From Schistocerca nitens (taxonomy: Eukaryota > Arthropoda > Insecta > Orthoptera > Acrididae): DNA of 64,000 bases. A program made the translations under genes and the position numbers. Position 1 is the first letter of the stretch; each line of letters starts with the position of its first letter. The stretch covers positions 543,483,602 through 543,547,601 of the forward strand of contig NC_064616.1 in assembly GCF_023898315.1 (NCBI RefSeq), written 5' to 3'. The notes below the pieces were generated by a model. The model was given only the letters and a program-made list of their open reading frames with translations, did no database searches and had not been told where the DNA came from. Shown piece after piece: positions 46,105 to 57,949 of this stretch.

Positions 46105-46302
46105 AATGGTTCAAATGGCTCTGAGCACTATGGGACTCAACTGCTGAGGTCATTAGTCCCCTAGAACTTAGAACTAGTTAAACCTAACTAACCTAAGGAC
46201 ATCACAAACATCCATGCCCGAAGCAGGATTCGAACCTGCGACCGTAGCGGTCTTGCGGTTCCAGACTGCAGCGCCTTTAACCGCACGGTCACTTCGGCCG
46301 GC
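46105..46302 (-). mobile_element. SINE (SgRP1-like), inverted neighbour
   Basis: Full-length minus-strand copy from the tail AATGGTTCAAATGGCTCTGA to the head GGCCGGC at 46302. With the plus copy at 45991-46104 it forms a tail-to-tail pair whose first 110 bases could pair as a stem. Confidence 0.9.
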
Positions 46303-46393
46303 CTCCATACCCCTTCCTTGCAACACATTAGACACTATTTTTCAGCAAGACCACGTGTTGCTGCACGAACAAATACCTTCTTAGAGTCACAGA

Positions 46394-46617
46394 ATGACAG
46401 CCTATTGCTTTTTGCCTATCGCAAATGAGTGGAATATGGTGAAACGATTGGTACAGTGCTGTGACCCAATGCTAATCACCAAAGATGAACTTAGGAATCA
46501 GGTGAATGCAGCATTGATGGCTATAGCACAGAACGCCATTTCTACCTTTTACACGTCGATGCCATCACTCAGGGAACAAGTTATCAGGGACCGTAGAGAA
46601 CCCTGTGCCTACTAGCT
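46394..46617 (+). pseudogene. Tc1-like transposase, C-terminal fragment
   Basis: An open segment reading LPIANEWNMVKRLVQ, then DELRNQVNAALMAIAQNAISTFYTSMPSLREQVIRDRREPCAY and a stop. This corresponds to the catalytic-Glu helix (normally SPIEHVWD.VKR) and the closing region (PQxxIxxLYxSMPxRxxxxI) of Tc1 transposases. The Glu is replaced (IANEW), and everything upstream is missing. Confidence 0.65.
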
Positions 46618-46776
46618 ACAGGACGCATGCTGAACCGATGTGACTGAAATGCCAATAATATCTGCAGAACATGCTACTATATATATCCCCTGAGTATGAA
46701 CGTCCTGCCTCTAGTCGTTGGAAATGTCCTGTTTTTTTCTGAACACGAGAGTAGGATTACAAACAAATAGAATATA

Positions 46777-47960
46777 CACTATGTGATAAGCAATATCCGG
46801 ACACCTGGCTGAAAATGTTTTACAAGTTCGTGGCGCCCTCCATCGGTAACGCTCGAATTCTATGTGGTGTTGGCTCACCCTTAGACTTGATGACATCTTC
46901 CACTCTCGCAGGCATACGTTCAGTCATGTGCTGGAAGGTTTCTTGGGGAATGGCAGCCCATTCTTCATGGAGTGCTGCACTGAGGAGAGGTATCGATGTA
47001 GGTCTGTGAGGCGTGGCACGAAGTCGGCGTTCCAAAACATCCCCAAGGTGTTCTATAGAATTCAGGTCAGGACTCTGTGCAGGCCAGTCCATTACACGGA
47101 TGTTATTGTCGTGTAACCACTCCGTCGCAGACCATTCATTATGAACACGTGCTCGATCGTATTAAAAGATGCAATCGTTATCCCCGAATTGCACTTCAAC
47201 AGTGGGAAGCAAGGAGGTGATTATAACATCAATGTAGGCCTGTGGTGTGACACTGTCACCCAAAACAACAAGGGGTGCAAGCGCCCTTCATTAGATACAC
47301 GACCACAGTATAAAACCACCGCCTCCGAATTTTACTGTTAGCACTATACACGCTGGCAGATGACGTTCACCGGGCATTAGTCATACCCACACCCTGCCAG
47401 CAGATCGCCACAATGTGTACCGCTCCAAGCGCGGCGCTGTCTGGCATTTACCGACGTGATGTGTGGCTTATGAGCAGCCGCTCGACCATGATATCCACGT
47501 TTCCTCACGTCCCGCCTAACTGTCGTAGTACTTCAGTGGATCCTGATTCAATGTGGAATTCCTGTGTGAAGGTCTGGATAGATGTCTGCCTATTACACAT
47601 TAGGACTTTTCAACTATCGGTGGTCTCTATCAGTCCACAGACGAGGTCATTCTTTACGCTTTTGTGTTTTACGTGTCCCTTCACGTTCCAACTTCACTAT
47701 CACAACGCAAGCAGTGGATCTAGGCGTGTGTAGAAGTGTGGAATTCACGCGTACAGACGTGTGACACAAGTGACACCCAATCACCTGACCACGTTCGAAA
47801 TCCGTGAGTTTCGCGGAGCGCCCCATTCTGCTCTCTCACGATGTCTAACGACTACTTAGGTCGCTGATATGGAGTACCTGGAAGCAGGTGGCAGCACAAT
47901 GCACCTAATATCAGAAAGCTATGTTTTTGGGGGTGTCCGGATACTTTTGATCACGTAGTG
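46777..47960 (-). mobile_element. Tc1-like transposon, internally deleted
   Basis: About 1184 bp. CACTATGTGATAAGCAATAT at 46777 and the complement of TACTTTTGATCACGTAGTG at 47960 form terminal inverted repeats of about 28 bp. TA flanks the left end; the right flank is CATA, so the duplication is damaged. The minus strand encodes a decayed Tc1 transposase. A CCCCATTCTGCTCTCTCACG start and HTH region lie at about 47830-47450. A second-Asp block (YDRARVHNEW) lies near 47150, then WLHDNN and MDWPAQSPDLNSIEHLGDVLERR near 47095-47030, closing with MTERMPARVEDVIKSKGEPTPHRI. Compared with the family as I recall it, the stretch encoding the first catalytic Asp is deleted near 47420. Stops and frameshifts are also present. 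Confidence 0.88.
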
Positions 47961-48879
47961 CATACAGTTAATAATGGTTCTCGTAAAAAAGAAATATCTG
48001 AAAACATATTATATGAGAACGACAAGGGAAGAAGGAATGTTAGCAATTGGCTCAAATTGATACAATAACATGAACTGATATCTAGGTAATGAATATTTAA
48101 GAAGAGACCGACACACAAAACTTAACGCATGGTATTAGGATAACAAAAAGAGCTCACAAATAAGAAGAGCTGTAGTCAATAGGATAACGTCAGTGAAATA
48201 GAAAAAATGTTGAATACATTTGAATAAACATTTGAAAATTAACATTTGAATGTAATTGTCTACAGAAATATCTAATCACAGAAACACTGATGGCGCTATT
48301 ACTGAGACACAAATAATATGCGTGTTTTATCATGGCACTACACTGGGTATAACTGAAACACAAACTGGTTCGAAGATAGAGTAGACACTGACGTGAAATT
48401 CTGTACTACAATATCTAGGATGGAGGGCATGAAGTAAGCTTCGTTGACACGATTCTACGAAGACAATGTAAATCGTTATTCAAAGAGAACCAACAGATTT
48501 CAGATATTTACTGTCGAGAAACTATGATGCACATTGTTCTCACTGGACAAAGGAAGGTTCAGAGTTTCGTTTTCGCACAGAAACTATGCCATACACTAAA
48601 CTTGAGCACCATGCGTTGCTCGAAAACCATATATACGCTAGTCTATTTCATTTTACATATAAATCAACAGGTCACAGTTTACTAAGTCGACAGATCCAAA
48701 AGTTCGATTTCTCAGTTATTGAAGAGTTGCTGCCACAGGCACGACAGAGTCTCTGTCTTCTACGCATCCTCACAGACAAAAATCACATGGTGTAAGGTCT
48801 ACGGACCTAGACGGCCAAAACAATGAAAAATGTCTTGTTGTACAGTTCTTTGAATCTAAGGTTATATCTTTTTTCTTTT
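47961..48879. other. No gene recognised
   Basis: AT-rich spacer with no recognisable coding or repeat signature. Confidence 0.4.
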
Positions 48880-49590
48880 AATATAACGCTGCCCCTCATG
48901 GTGATGGTGAAGCTAGGCGCTTTCATGCGTAAAAGTGAAATCATTGGAATCTTTGCGAAGTTAACGAAATATCCAATTTTGAGGCCTATCTAGATATGAC
49001 ATTCCTGGCACAGAAAGGTCCATAAACTTTGTGAATAGCAATGGCACAAAACACATACAGTTCCTGTGAGTCTCTTTCAAGTTTGACTACGACACCAGCA
49101 TTATGTGACCTCTAAATTTTTAACGTATGGCGGGTTACTTCATCCAATTGATCAAACGCCGATTCGTCCAGAAATATGAGTCGTTCGGAAAAAGTGTCCC
49201 CTGCCATATCCTGGAGACCTGAAATGCTAAATTAGTACATTCTCTTACTGTCGCCGGTACGTAAATGATGCAGTAACCGCAACTTATGGGGCTTCAAGCG
49301 GAAGCGTCGTTTCCGAACACACCGGACCGTTGTTTGAGGAGGCTGAAGTTCCCGTTCTTCCCATCTTGTAGACTTCAGAGTGCTCCGTGTGAACGCATCT
49401 CTGACAAGCTAGACATTTTTATCAGACGTGCGTGGCCGGCAAGTGCTCTCTCCTTAGCATACGTAATCAAATTCCGAAGAGTTTTGCGTGCAAGTCATAA
49501 ATCTGCTTGTGCTGAGGCTCAATCGACAGAGGAATGCACATTGCTCTTGAACACTGGATCGACTGAGCGCAAATTATAACACATAAAAAG
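48880..49590 (-). pseudogene. IS630/mariner-type transposase relic
   Basis: The minus strand reads, in order, a helix-turn-helix linker resembling QTTVxxVxRKRRFRLKPHKLRLLHHL (about 49345-49270). DMAGDTFSERLIFLDESAFDQL then carries the first catalytic Asp (LDES) near 49215-49150. VTRHTLKI.RSHNAGVVVKLERDS and LYVFCAIAI.KVYGPFCARNVI follow to about 49000. This matches the DEATFHxxGKVNxHxxRIW group of eukaryotic IS630-like transposases. Stops and frameshifts break it and the C-terminal catalytic region is missing. Confidence 0.6.
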
Positions 49591-50119
49591 AATTCGCTTT
49601 TGGTGGAGTCACCGTATTGATCAAACAAGCAACAACGCAGCTGTGGAAGAACATTGAACCTTCCTCTATCCCATACACATGCGCTATGAGTATCTACTTT
49701 TACAGTTCGTCAATAATAAACCACTGAAATCCTTCTTTCCGAACGACGCGGTACATCAGTCGAAAAATTAATCACCTCCGTGCATCCTAAAGTGCAGCCT
49801 CTCGACTCTCTCCCACTCTATACTTTCATTAGTTCATTCCAGCACACCTCAGACACCATCTAATATTATTCCATCTATAATGTATAGCTCAGACTCCGTT
49901 GTCCTGAATTTGACTGTGGCTCCACAAGAATAGTATTGTACATGAATGGTCACATAATATGAGCTCCAGATTGACTTATTTTCATAGTTCCTACCAACAC
50001 GTTTAGTGATTGCCCTCTGATCTATTCCTGTGAATGAGTTCATCTAACAATCATTAACACACAGGCGTGAGGCACAAGCCGACTGTAGGCAGAAAATGGT
50101 TGTCATGGGCTCACTCTTC
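49591..50119. other. No gene recognised
   Basis: Spacer between two relics of the same transposase family; nothing specific seen. Confidence 0.35.
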
Positions 50120-50450
50120 ACGCATGAGGCATGTCCAGGTATGACATTCCTGCCACAGAAAGGTCCATAAACTGTTTGAACACATACACTTACGGTGAGT
50201 CTCTTTCAGCGTTTCGTGACCTCTAAATTTTTACAGTATGGCGGTTTACTTCACCCGATAGAGGAAATGTCGGTTAGTCCGGAAATATGACTCTGAAGTC
50301 TATAAGATTGACAGACCGGGTACTTCAACCTCCTCAAGGAACGGTCCGGTGTGTTTGGAACCGACGCGTGCGCATAAAGCTCCATAAGCTGCGGTAACTG
50401 CAGCATTCCTGGGGTGACATATGACAGATCCTCCAGGTAATCTCTGTTCA
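50120..50450 (-). pseudogene. Rearranged second relic of same transposase
   Basis: 50120-50290 is a direct copy of about 49005-49230 (TATGACATTCCTGxCACAGAAAGGTCCATAAACT, GTGACCTCTAAATTTTTA). 50296-50440 is an inverted copy of about 49255-49390 (AACGGTCCGGTGTGTTTGGAA). The two pieces of one element have therefore been flipped relative to each other. No intact frame remains. Confidence 0.6.
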
Positions 50451-50559
50451 CGTGGATCCGCATCAGAGCTGTCACTCCTAAAACAGCTCAAAAGATCCAT
50501 CGGTTGGAGGACAGGCTCACTGAGGTCATCACCCTTGTTGATGGGCCAGGCCAGATTTT

Positions 50560-53300
50560 ATTATATGGTGACCCGCCCACTGCACAACCATCAGCCCCCT
50601 AGAGATCTAGTTGTCTATATTTTTAATGCTAATGTTCTTCAGGGTATGAAGACTGAACAGAACACTTTCTTCTATGACCAAATTGTGGACGTTTTACCTG
50701 TCTCAGAGACCACCTGAAACCCACCGACAATATTCGTCTTCACAACATGGTTTGCTATTGCACTGACTGACTCCATCGCTGCGGTGGGTGCACAGCAGTG
50801 TTTCCGCATAAGACACTAATGAAAAATCATGAGGTTCTCCTAATATTCGAAGGTATGGAGGATATGGCAGTCATGGTTTCTACCCACCTTGGTGATATAA
50901 CTTTTGCTGCTGCGTACTTGAGCCCTAACTTACCACTTTTTAAATCAGACCTCAGTAACTTGACATCGCTTGACAAACTTATTTTTCTGTCAGATTTCAA
51001 TGCCAAGCATCCAGCTTAGCATTCTCGTGTTGCTGATCCCAAGGGCAGACTCCTCCTTGACCTGTAAGATCATCAGGTGCTGTCAGTCTATGACCCCCAC
51101 ACACTCCCACCCATATACCAGTCTGCTTCGACTGCCTGTTGGACATGCTGGGTGTGGCCAATTTCAAGATCATTGTGGTGCAGTTATCGTTGGAAACACT
51201 CCATGAACTGGCCTCTGACCTCGACCCCATGCTCCTGTGTCTTTCCAAAGGCACTCTGTCTTTAGATATCTGTTCTACCTTGACCATCATGGATTGGAAG
51301 AAATTTTCCAGGATCCTTAATAACACCACTCAGCAACATCTCGGCCTGACAACGGTTGTCAATCTGGTTAGTGCTGTTGATTACCTAACCATAAAAATCC
51401 CAAAGGCAATGAAAGCCTCTACTTCATTTGTACCAAGGGCTTTAACCAGACTAGATGACTTGCCTCCCCAACTGTGTGAACTCAAGATCCAGTAAAAACC
51501 ACTACTGCACGCAGTGGAAGTAGTTTTGTGCTTCTCAGGATAAGCATCGGACGAAGCATCTTCAGCGTGAACTCTGCTTCTGGCTCACAGATTGGAAAAC
51601 GGAACAATGGGAGGACAGTATGTCCACGTTCCTCCTCCAACATAAATCGGATAGGGCTTTTGTCCAAGCCCTGTGGCACTCCACAGTGAAGGCCAACTTT
51701 CTCATCCACACAGTGGATAGCTTAACTGATGATGACTTTCGTGTGGAGGAAACTCTGGTCTATGCGTCTGAGGCCCAGAACAATTTGCTCATACAGGACT
51801 TCACGCCTGATGAAGTCCAGAATGAAAGCGCTACTCTAGCGATCGTTGACTCTTTAAAACAAAGACTACCTCTGACTGCTCCTCACCTTAGGTCCCCAGC
51901 GGAAATCCAACGGATCCACACATGGAAGTATGGGTAGTCAGCTCCAGGTGTCGATGGCATCTTATACAAACCCCTCCACCAGCTCCCTCACAAGCGACTG
52001 ATCTTATTTACCAGCCTTCTGAACAACGGTCTCACTACTGGTCGTCTTCCCCCACAGTGGAAGCAGGCCCAAATGATTGCCATCCTCAAGCTGTTGAAGG
52101 ATTCTACAGTCCCTACTAACAACAGGCCCATTGGTGTTCTGAATACCATTGGAAAGGTTCTAGAATCTTTGATCTTCCACCGCATTTTCCAGCCTCTGGC
52201 GGTGGCTGGACAATTCGTCTTTAACAGTTTGGATTCACTTCCCATCTGTAAGCCAAACTTCAAGTCCTTAGAATTACGGAACATTTCAGCAAGGGCCTTC
52301 ATTCCTACATTTAAACGCCAGAGGTTTTCCTGGACCTGCAAAATGCGTATGACAAGACTTTTGAGGACAATATTGTGTACAAATTGCTGACACAGTCAAC
52401 AATACCCGACATCTATGTGAAGATCGTCGATAATTTCCTCCACAGCAGGACTTCCTTTGTTATTCAGCACGGTCAACGCTCCAGCTTACGTCACATGTCA
52501 ATGGGTACTTTCAAGATTCTGTGTTGTCTCCCATCCACTTTTACATTGATGTTAACGATATGCCAGTTCTCCCATGCTGCCGCTTGGTGCAATACGCCGA
52601 TGATACAGATCTCTGTACCGCCAGTGGCAAGACAGATTAGCTCACTGCTTGCCACCAGAGGCAGGTAGATATGTCCATGACCTGGTGTCATTCAAACAAG
52701 ATGGCCCTCAATGCACCAAAACTACGGCAGTCTAGTTTCTCTTAACGGAGTCTCACCCTCCGCCAGCAACTCAATATTGCAGGTGTCCAGGTCCCATGGT
52801 CCCCTGATACCAAATTTCTAGGTGTCTGGATAGATAAAAAACTACTCTTCCATCGACTTGCAGAATACTTCACCCAAAAAGGACACAAGCTGGTAACAGC
52901 GCTCTACTCAATGTGCACCAGCAGGAAACTGAGCATCGACACCATGGACCAGCTGTACTAGATGGTTGTCCTCCCATCCTTCACCTATGACTCCACTGTG
53001 TGGGCTACAATTAGTTCATCCCGGATGCAGTCCCTATAGCGCCTGCAGAATAAGGTGCTTCGGTGGAGCCTGCATGCCCCTCCTCTTACGAGGGTAGTTA
53101 CCATTCACGAGGAAACGGACATGGCCAGTCTAAAGCAGTCCATGCGAGAGAAGGCAATGTGTCTCTATGTCATAGTGGAAGCCCTACGTGATGCAGTCGC
53201 TGGCTTACAACACATTGGCACCACGACTCCCTAGCACTGGCACCAACACCCTGTTCCTCTCACCATTCTTTTGGGCTCAGGTTCCGACCACGTCTAACGA
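50560..53300 (+). pseudogene. Jockey-like LINE pol relic (endonuclease and RT)
   Basis: Non-LTR retrotransposon polyprotein, with many frameshifts. The endonuclease part begins near 50600 (VVYIFNANVLQGM, then VDVLPVSETT) and continues with FAAAYLSPN and LIFLSDFNAKHPA (about 50900-51020), the typical APE-type order. The linker near 51570-51900 contains LTDWKTEQWEDSM and DEVQNES. The reverse transcriptase starts with APGVDGILYKPLHQLP near 51945. It continues with TTGRLPPQWKQAQMIAILK, RPIGVLNTIGKVLESLIFHRI, then IYVKIVDNFLHSRTSFVIQHG (about 52405-52470), and the catalytic QYADDTDL at about 52590-52610. TKFLGVWIDKKLLFHRL and a thumb region to about 53230 follow. The original 3' tail was not identified. 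A copy that could move itself is excluded by the stops. Confidence 0.82.
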
Positions 53301-54302
53301 TAGCCCTGCTACAGCCACTCTTTAAGCGTTAGTGTTGATTTACCGCTCGATGGGTGTCGACCATCGTAAACCACCTATGTTAATGCCTAATGTAGTTAGT
53401 AGTTATGTTACCTCTTGCCTGCAACTTCCACCGTTGGGGGGTGATATGGGACTTTAAGTCCCACTGCCACACCTTCAATGTGAACTCCAGCGATGTCACT
53501 GGAATGACATCAGTGTAGAATGGAAACGATTTACCATCCATCAAGACAGAAAGACCGCAAGCCACCGGTGACGCTGAATTGACACCTCCACAAGAAAAAA
53601 GTCATGGCCGAGGCTCAGTTGCACAGCAGAATCAAGATTAGGCACTTGTATAGCAGCGACTTAGGAATTGTATATACTGAAGACGCTTGTTTATCTTGCA
53701 TGTCGCCCTTTCCTATCGACATGTCTATGTAATTCTCAAAGTTAAGTAGTCTCGCTTACTGTCCGTATTGAAACTCATTAATATGATTTGTTTGAATTGT
53801 CTGTCTAACGATCCGAGAAAGCATGTTTCCTAGACACCACACATTTGAAGACTAGACAGGATTTAACATTATCTTGTTCTGGTTTCCAACGTAGTTTAAT
53901 TATTCTATTTAAGCAGTGTAATTTCGCGATCTCCTAACTGTGAAATGTAGTCTCAGGCAGTCTGTAGTGGAGTTGTTATTCATTTGTTTGTTCTCAAGCA
54001 CCAGTTACTGTTCATTTCTGCCTATTCAGTCAGGCTCCAGTTATCGCTTGTTACGACCCAGTAGACCAGCGAGGTACATGTTACCTTGTTACACATGTTC
54101 TTCGTAGTTTCATTGTTAGGTTTTGTGCGTGTTTCTCTATTTCAGAGGTGTAATCTTGCGTTTTTATAAATGTAAAGTGTAGATTCCTACAGTCTGTAGT
54201 ACAGCCGTCATTTCTTTCGAACGGCCAGCTACATAGATCAGTAGGAGTCAGCCTCTATTGGTGGCACATCAGTACGGTAGAAAGTTGCATATTTTGTTTT
54301 CT
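53301..54302. other. No gene; weak direct repeat
   Basis: Contains two loosely similar stretches, about 53925-53975 and 54145-54205, sharing a GTAATxTxGCG...TGTAAAxTGTAG...CAGTCTGTAGT order. Nothing else is recognised. Confidence 0.35.
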
Positions 54303-56563
54303 TCTACATCTACATCTACATCCATACTCCGCAAGCCACCTGACGGTGTGTGGCGGAGGGTACCCTGAGTACCTCTATCGGTTCTCCCCTCTATTCCAGT
54401 CTCGTATCGTTCGTGGAAAGAAGGATTGTCGGTATGCTTCTGTGTGGGCACTAATCTCTCTGATTTTATCCTCATGGTCTTTTCGCGAGATATACGTAGG
54501 AGGGAGGAATATACTGCTTGACACATCGGTGAAGGTATGTTCTCGAAACTTCAACAAATGCCCGTACCGAACTACTGAACGTCTTTCCCGCAGAGTCTTC
54601 CACTGGAGTTTATCTATCATCTCCGTAACGCTTTCGCGATTACTAAATGATCCTGTAACGAAGCGCGCTGCTCTCCTTTGGATCTTCTCTATCTCTTCTA
54701 TCAACCCTATCTGGTACGGATCCCACACTGCTGAGCAGTATTCCAGCAGTGAGCGAACAAGCGTACTGTAACCTACTTCCTTTGTTTTCGGATTGCATTT
54801 CCTTAGGATTCTTCCAATGAATCTCAGTCTGGCATCTGCTTTACCGACGATCAACTTTATGTGATCATTCCATTTTAAATCACTCCTAATGCGTACTCCC
54901 AGGTAATTTATGGAATTAACTGCTTCTAGTTACTGACATGCTATTTTGTAGCTAAATGATAAGGGATCTATCTTTCTATGTATTCGCAGCACATTACACT
55001 TGTCTACATTGAGATTCAATTGCCATTCCCTGCACCATGCGTCAATTCGCTGTAGATCCTCCTGCATTTCAGTACAATTTTCCATTGTTACAACCTCTCG
55101 ATACACCACAGCATCATCTGCAAAAAGCCTCAGTGAACTTCCGATGTCATCCACAAGGTCATTTATGTATATTGTGAATAGCAACGGTCCTATGACACTA
55201 CCCTGCGGCACACCTGAAATCACTCTTACTTCGGAAGACTTCTCTCCATTGAGAATGACGTGCTGCGTTCTGTTATCTAGGAACTCTTCAGTCCAATCAC
55301 ACAATTGGTCTGATAGTCCATATGCTCTTACTTTGTTCATTAAACGACTGTGGGGAACTGTATCGAACGCCTTGCGGAAGTCAAGAAACACAGCATCTAC
55401 CTGTGAACCCGTGTCAATGGCCCTCTGAGTCTCGTGGACGAATAACGCGAGCTGGGTTCCGCACGACCGTCTTTTTCGAAACCCATGCTGATTCCTACAG
55501 AGTAGATTTCTATTCTCCAGAAAAGTCATTATACTCGAACATAATACGTGTTCCAAAATTCTACAACTGATCGACGTTAGAGATATAGGTCTTTAGTTCT
55601 GCACATCTTGAAAACGGGGATGACCTGTGCCCTTTTCCAATCCTTTGGAACGTTACGCTCTTCTAGAGACCTACGGTACACCGCTGCAAGAAGGGGGCCA
55701 AGTTCCTTCGCGTACTCTGTGTAAAATTGAACTGGTATCCCATCAGGTCCAGCGACCTTTCCTCTTTTGAGCGATTTTAATTGTTTCTCTATCCCTCTGT
55801 CGTCTATTTCGATATCTACCATTTTGTCATCTGTGCGACAATCTAGAGAAGGAACTACAGTGCACTCTTTCTCTGTGAAACAGCTTTGGAAAAGGACATT
55901 TAGTATTTCGGCCGTTAGTCTGTCATCCTCTGTTTCAGAACCATTTTGAACACAGAGTGTCTGGACATTTTGTTTTGATCCACCTACCGCTTTGACATAA
56001 GACCAAAATTTCTTAGGATTTTCTGCCAAGTCAGTACATAGAACTTTACTTTCGAAGTCATTGAACGCCTCTCGTATAGCCCTCCTCACACTACATTTCG
56101 CTTCGCGTAATTTTTGTTTGTCTGCAAGGCTTAGGCTATGTTTATGTTTGCTGTGAAGTTCCCTTTGCTTCCGCAGCAGTTTTCTAACTCGGTTGTTGTA
56201 CCACGGTGTCTCTTTTCCATCTCTTATGATCTTGCTTGGCACATAGTCATCTAACGCATATTGTACGATGGTTTTGAACTTTGTCCACTGATCCTCAACA
56301 CTATCTATACTTGAGACAAAACTTTTGTGTTGAGCCGTCAGGTACTCTGTAATCTGCTTTTTGTCACTTTTGCTATACAGAAAAGTCTTCCTACCTTTTT
56401 TAATATTTCTATTTACGGCTGAAATCATCGATGCCGTAACCGCTTTATGATCGCTCCAATAGTTGAGGTCTTCCGTTAGTCGTGCTAGATGGGCAGGATG
56501 TGTGCATGCTGTGTCCAAACGCTGGAGTAGCTGGCTGCAGTTCGTGAACAGCTGAATCTGCAT
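54303..56563 (-). pseudogene. 5'-truncated CR1/L2-like LINE, RT region
   Basis: Minus-strand non-LTR reverse transcriptase. 56563-55577 covers the connector and RT fingers (PWYNNRVRKLLRKQRELH, NPKKFWSYVKAV, LKRGKVAGPDGIPVQFY, VPKDWKRAQVIPVFK). A frameshift near 55600 follows, and the RPISLTSIS block continues in another frame. 55556-54930 has QHGFRKRRSCGTQL, VFLDFRKAFDTVPHSRL, SGVPQGSVIGPLLFTIYIND and the catalytic FADDAVVY (FADD at 55124-55113). An in-frame TAA at 54932-54930 separates it from the thumb/C-terminal part (54902-54375; FIGRILRKCN, LVRSLLEYCSAVWDPYQ, RDWNRGENR). The 3' end at 54303 is a TGTAGA repeat instead of poly(A). The 5' endonuclease is absent, as usual for truncated copies. 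Confidence 0.88.
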
Positions 56564-57599
56564 TCAGCTGCAGTCAGCCGTCTTTGGACTGGTGCCTTGG
56601 GGTGTATCTCATGGAACACTTGCAGAGCGAGTGACTGGTGGTAACGTGTTCGGGTCACTTGATGTAAAAAGCCAATATGGAGACTAGCCTCGTCAATTCG
56701 CCCTCGTGGATGGACAGATGGCGCTGCATATGATGGGTTTCAGCAGGCACACAGAGGAAGGGGTTTGCTAGTTATGAGGAGCTCCATAGTTAGCCATTTT
56801 ATATAGCCAAATAGAGAAACAGTGTTCAGAGCTGGAAGGAATGGCATTGTAAGTAGTGGGGCAACAGACTTTCAGTGATGGCTTATGTTGTTGCCAAATT
56901 TATTGAAGATGGCGTATCCAAGATGTGGCAATATCGTACTAATGTCGAGGTGGGATATTCAAATTTCTTGGGAAAAAGGGGCGGTTGGGCTACCGCCAGT
57001 AACCTAACTCCCTGAGCTACTCCCCCCACTGTTACGACATCACCAATACCTCCCCGTCCGTAAAAATGGCGGGAAGTAGGTCAGTTGGGCTACTTCCTCT
57101 AACGTGAATCATACACTCTTATGACGTCATCCACCCCCAGTCCATCCCATCCCCTCGATGTGAACTGGCTGAGCTGCAAGAGAGGAAGGGCATTAAGTAT
57201 TTATTTATTTTGGTGGGAAATGTGTTAGTTGTGGTGTTAATCTCTTTGTGGTTTGTCACCCACACTCTTCTGCCAACCGCTCTCAATTTCTACCACAATC
57301 ACCCCATTTTTTCGAATCACGTGTGTGTTTATTCATCTCAAAGTTTGAAGACAGATTGCCCTAGACCAGAACACCGCCACCGGAGGGTGCTCATAAATTC
57401 CATGTCGTATGATTGTCACTGTAGGCTTGCACCATGGGAAGCAAGGAGACGATGTTGTTTGGTCGCCAGTATTCTCTTTCTAAAACAACACCGCACGCAT
57501 GAATTAACAGGGTTCTTTATTAACGTAAACAAGAAGATACTTAAGATAGTCCAGGTATTATGGTACAACCTCCCCATAATAGCCCCCATTAGCCTCACT
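56564..57599. other. Unrecognised stretch with a tandem pair
   Basis: Two adjacent diverged units of about 110 bp occur near 56975-57150. Each starts with (C/T)GGTTGGGCTAC or CAGTTGGGCTAC and runs through a TATGACGTCAT or TACGACATCAC block to a CCCC-rich end. The open frame at 57210-57644 has no recognisable family. Confidence 0.4.
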
Positions 57600-57900
57600 G
57601 CTGGTGATGAGCTAGTCCGCCATGTACACTACTCTGGTCGCTAGGTACTGAGTGACCCTGAGCTAGAGGCTGAGTTAACTGCGACTGCGACTCCCACTGG
57701 GACACAATCGATGACTTGACTAGCTGACACACTTTATGATCGACTGGGCCCTCCGGTCAGCGGCGGCGATCTAAATATGGCGGCCAAGAGTCCGTTCGGG
57801 TTGCGTTTCTTGCCAGTCTGTCTTCGGCCTCTATGTACCTTCTCATAACCTCTTTGCCGCCCGGTTTGCTGGCGACAGCTTACGCCAGCACCTTCCTGCT
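57600..57900 (-). repeat. Possible LTR fragment of gypsy-like copy 2
   Basis: On the minus strand a long purine tract (G-run then GGTGGAAGGAGGAGCAGGAAGG, 57901-57933) is followed by TGCTGGCGTAAGCTGTCG. This parallels the purine tract plus TGTTACGGCGTAAAAGTCAG arrangement at copy 1. The far LTR end was not found. Confidence 0.45.
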
Positions 57901-57949
57901 CCTCCTTCCACCGCCCCCCCCCCCCCAAACACACACACACACCTCCCGC

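Noticed and set aside
57210-57644. 144-codon plus-strand frame near the gypsy-like LTR
   Set aside because: It runs antisense to the putative LTR region, has no recognised domain, and its hydrophobic start alone is not enough.
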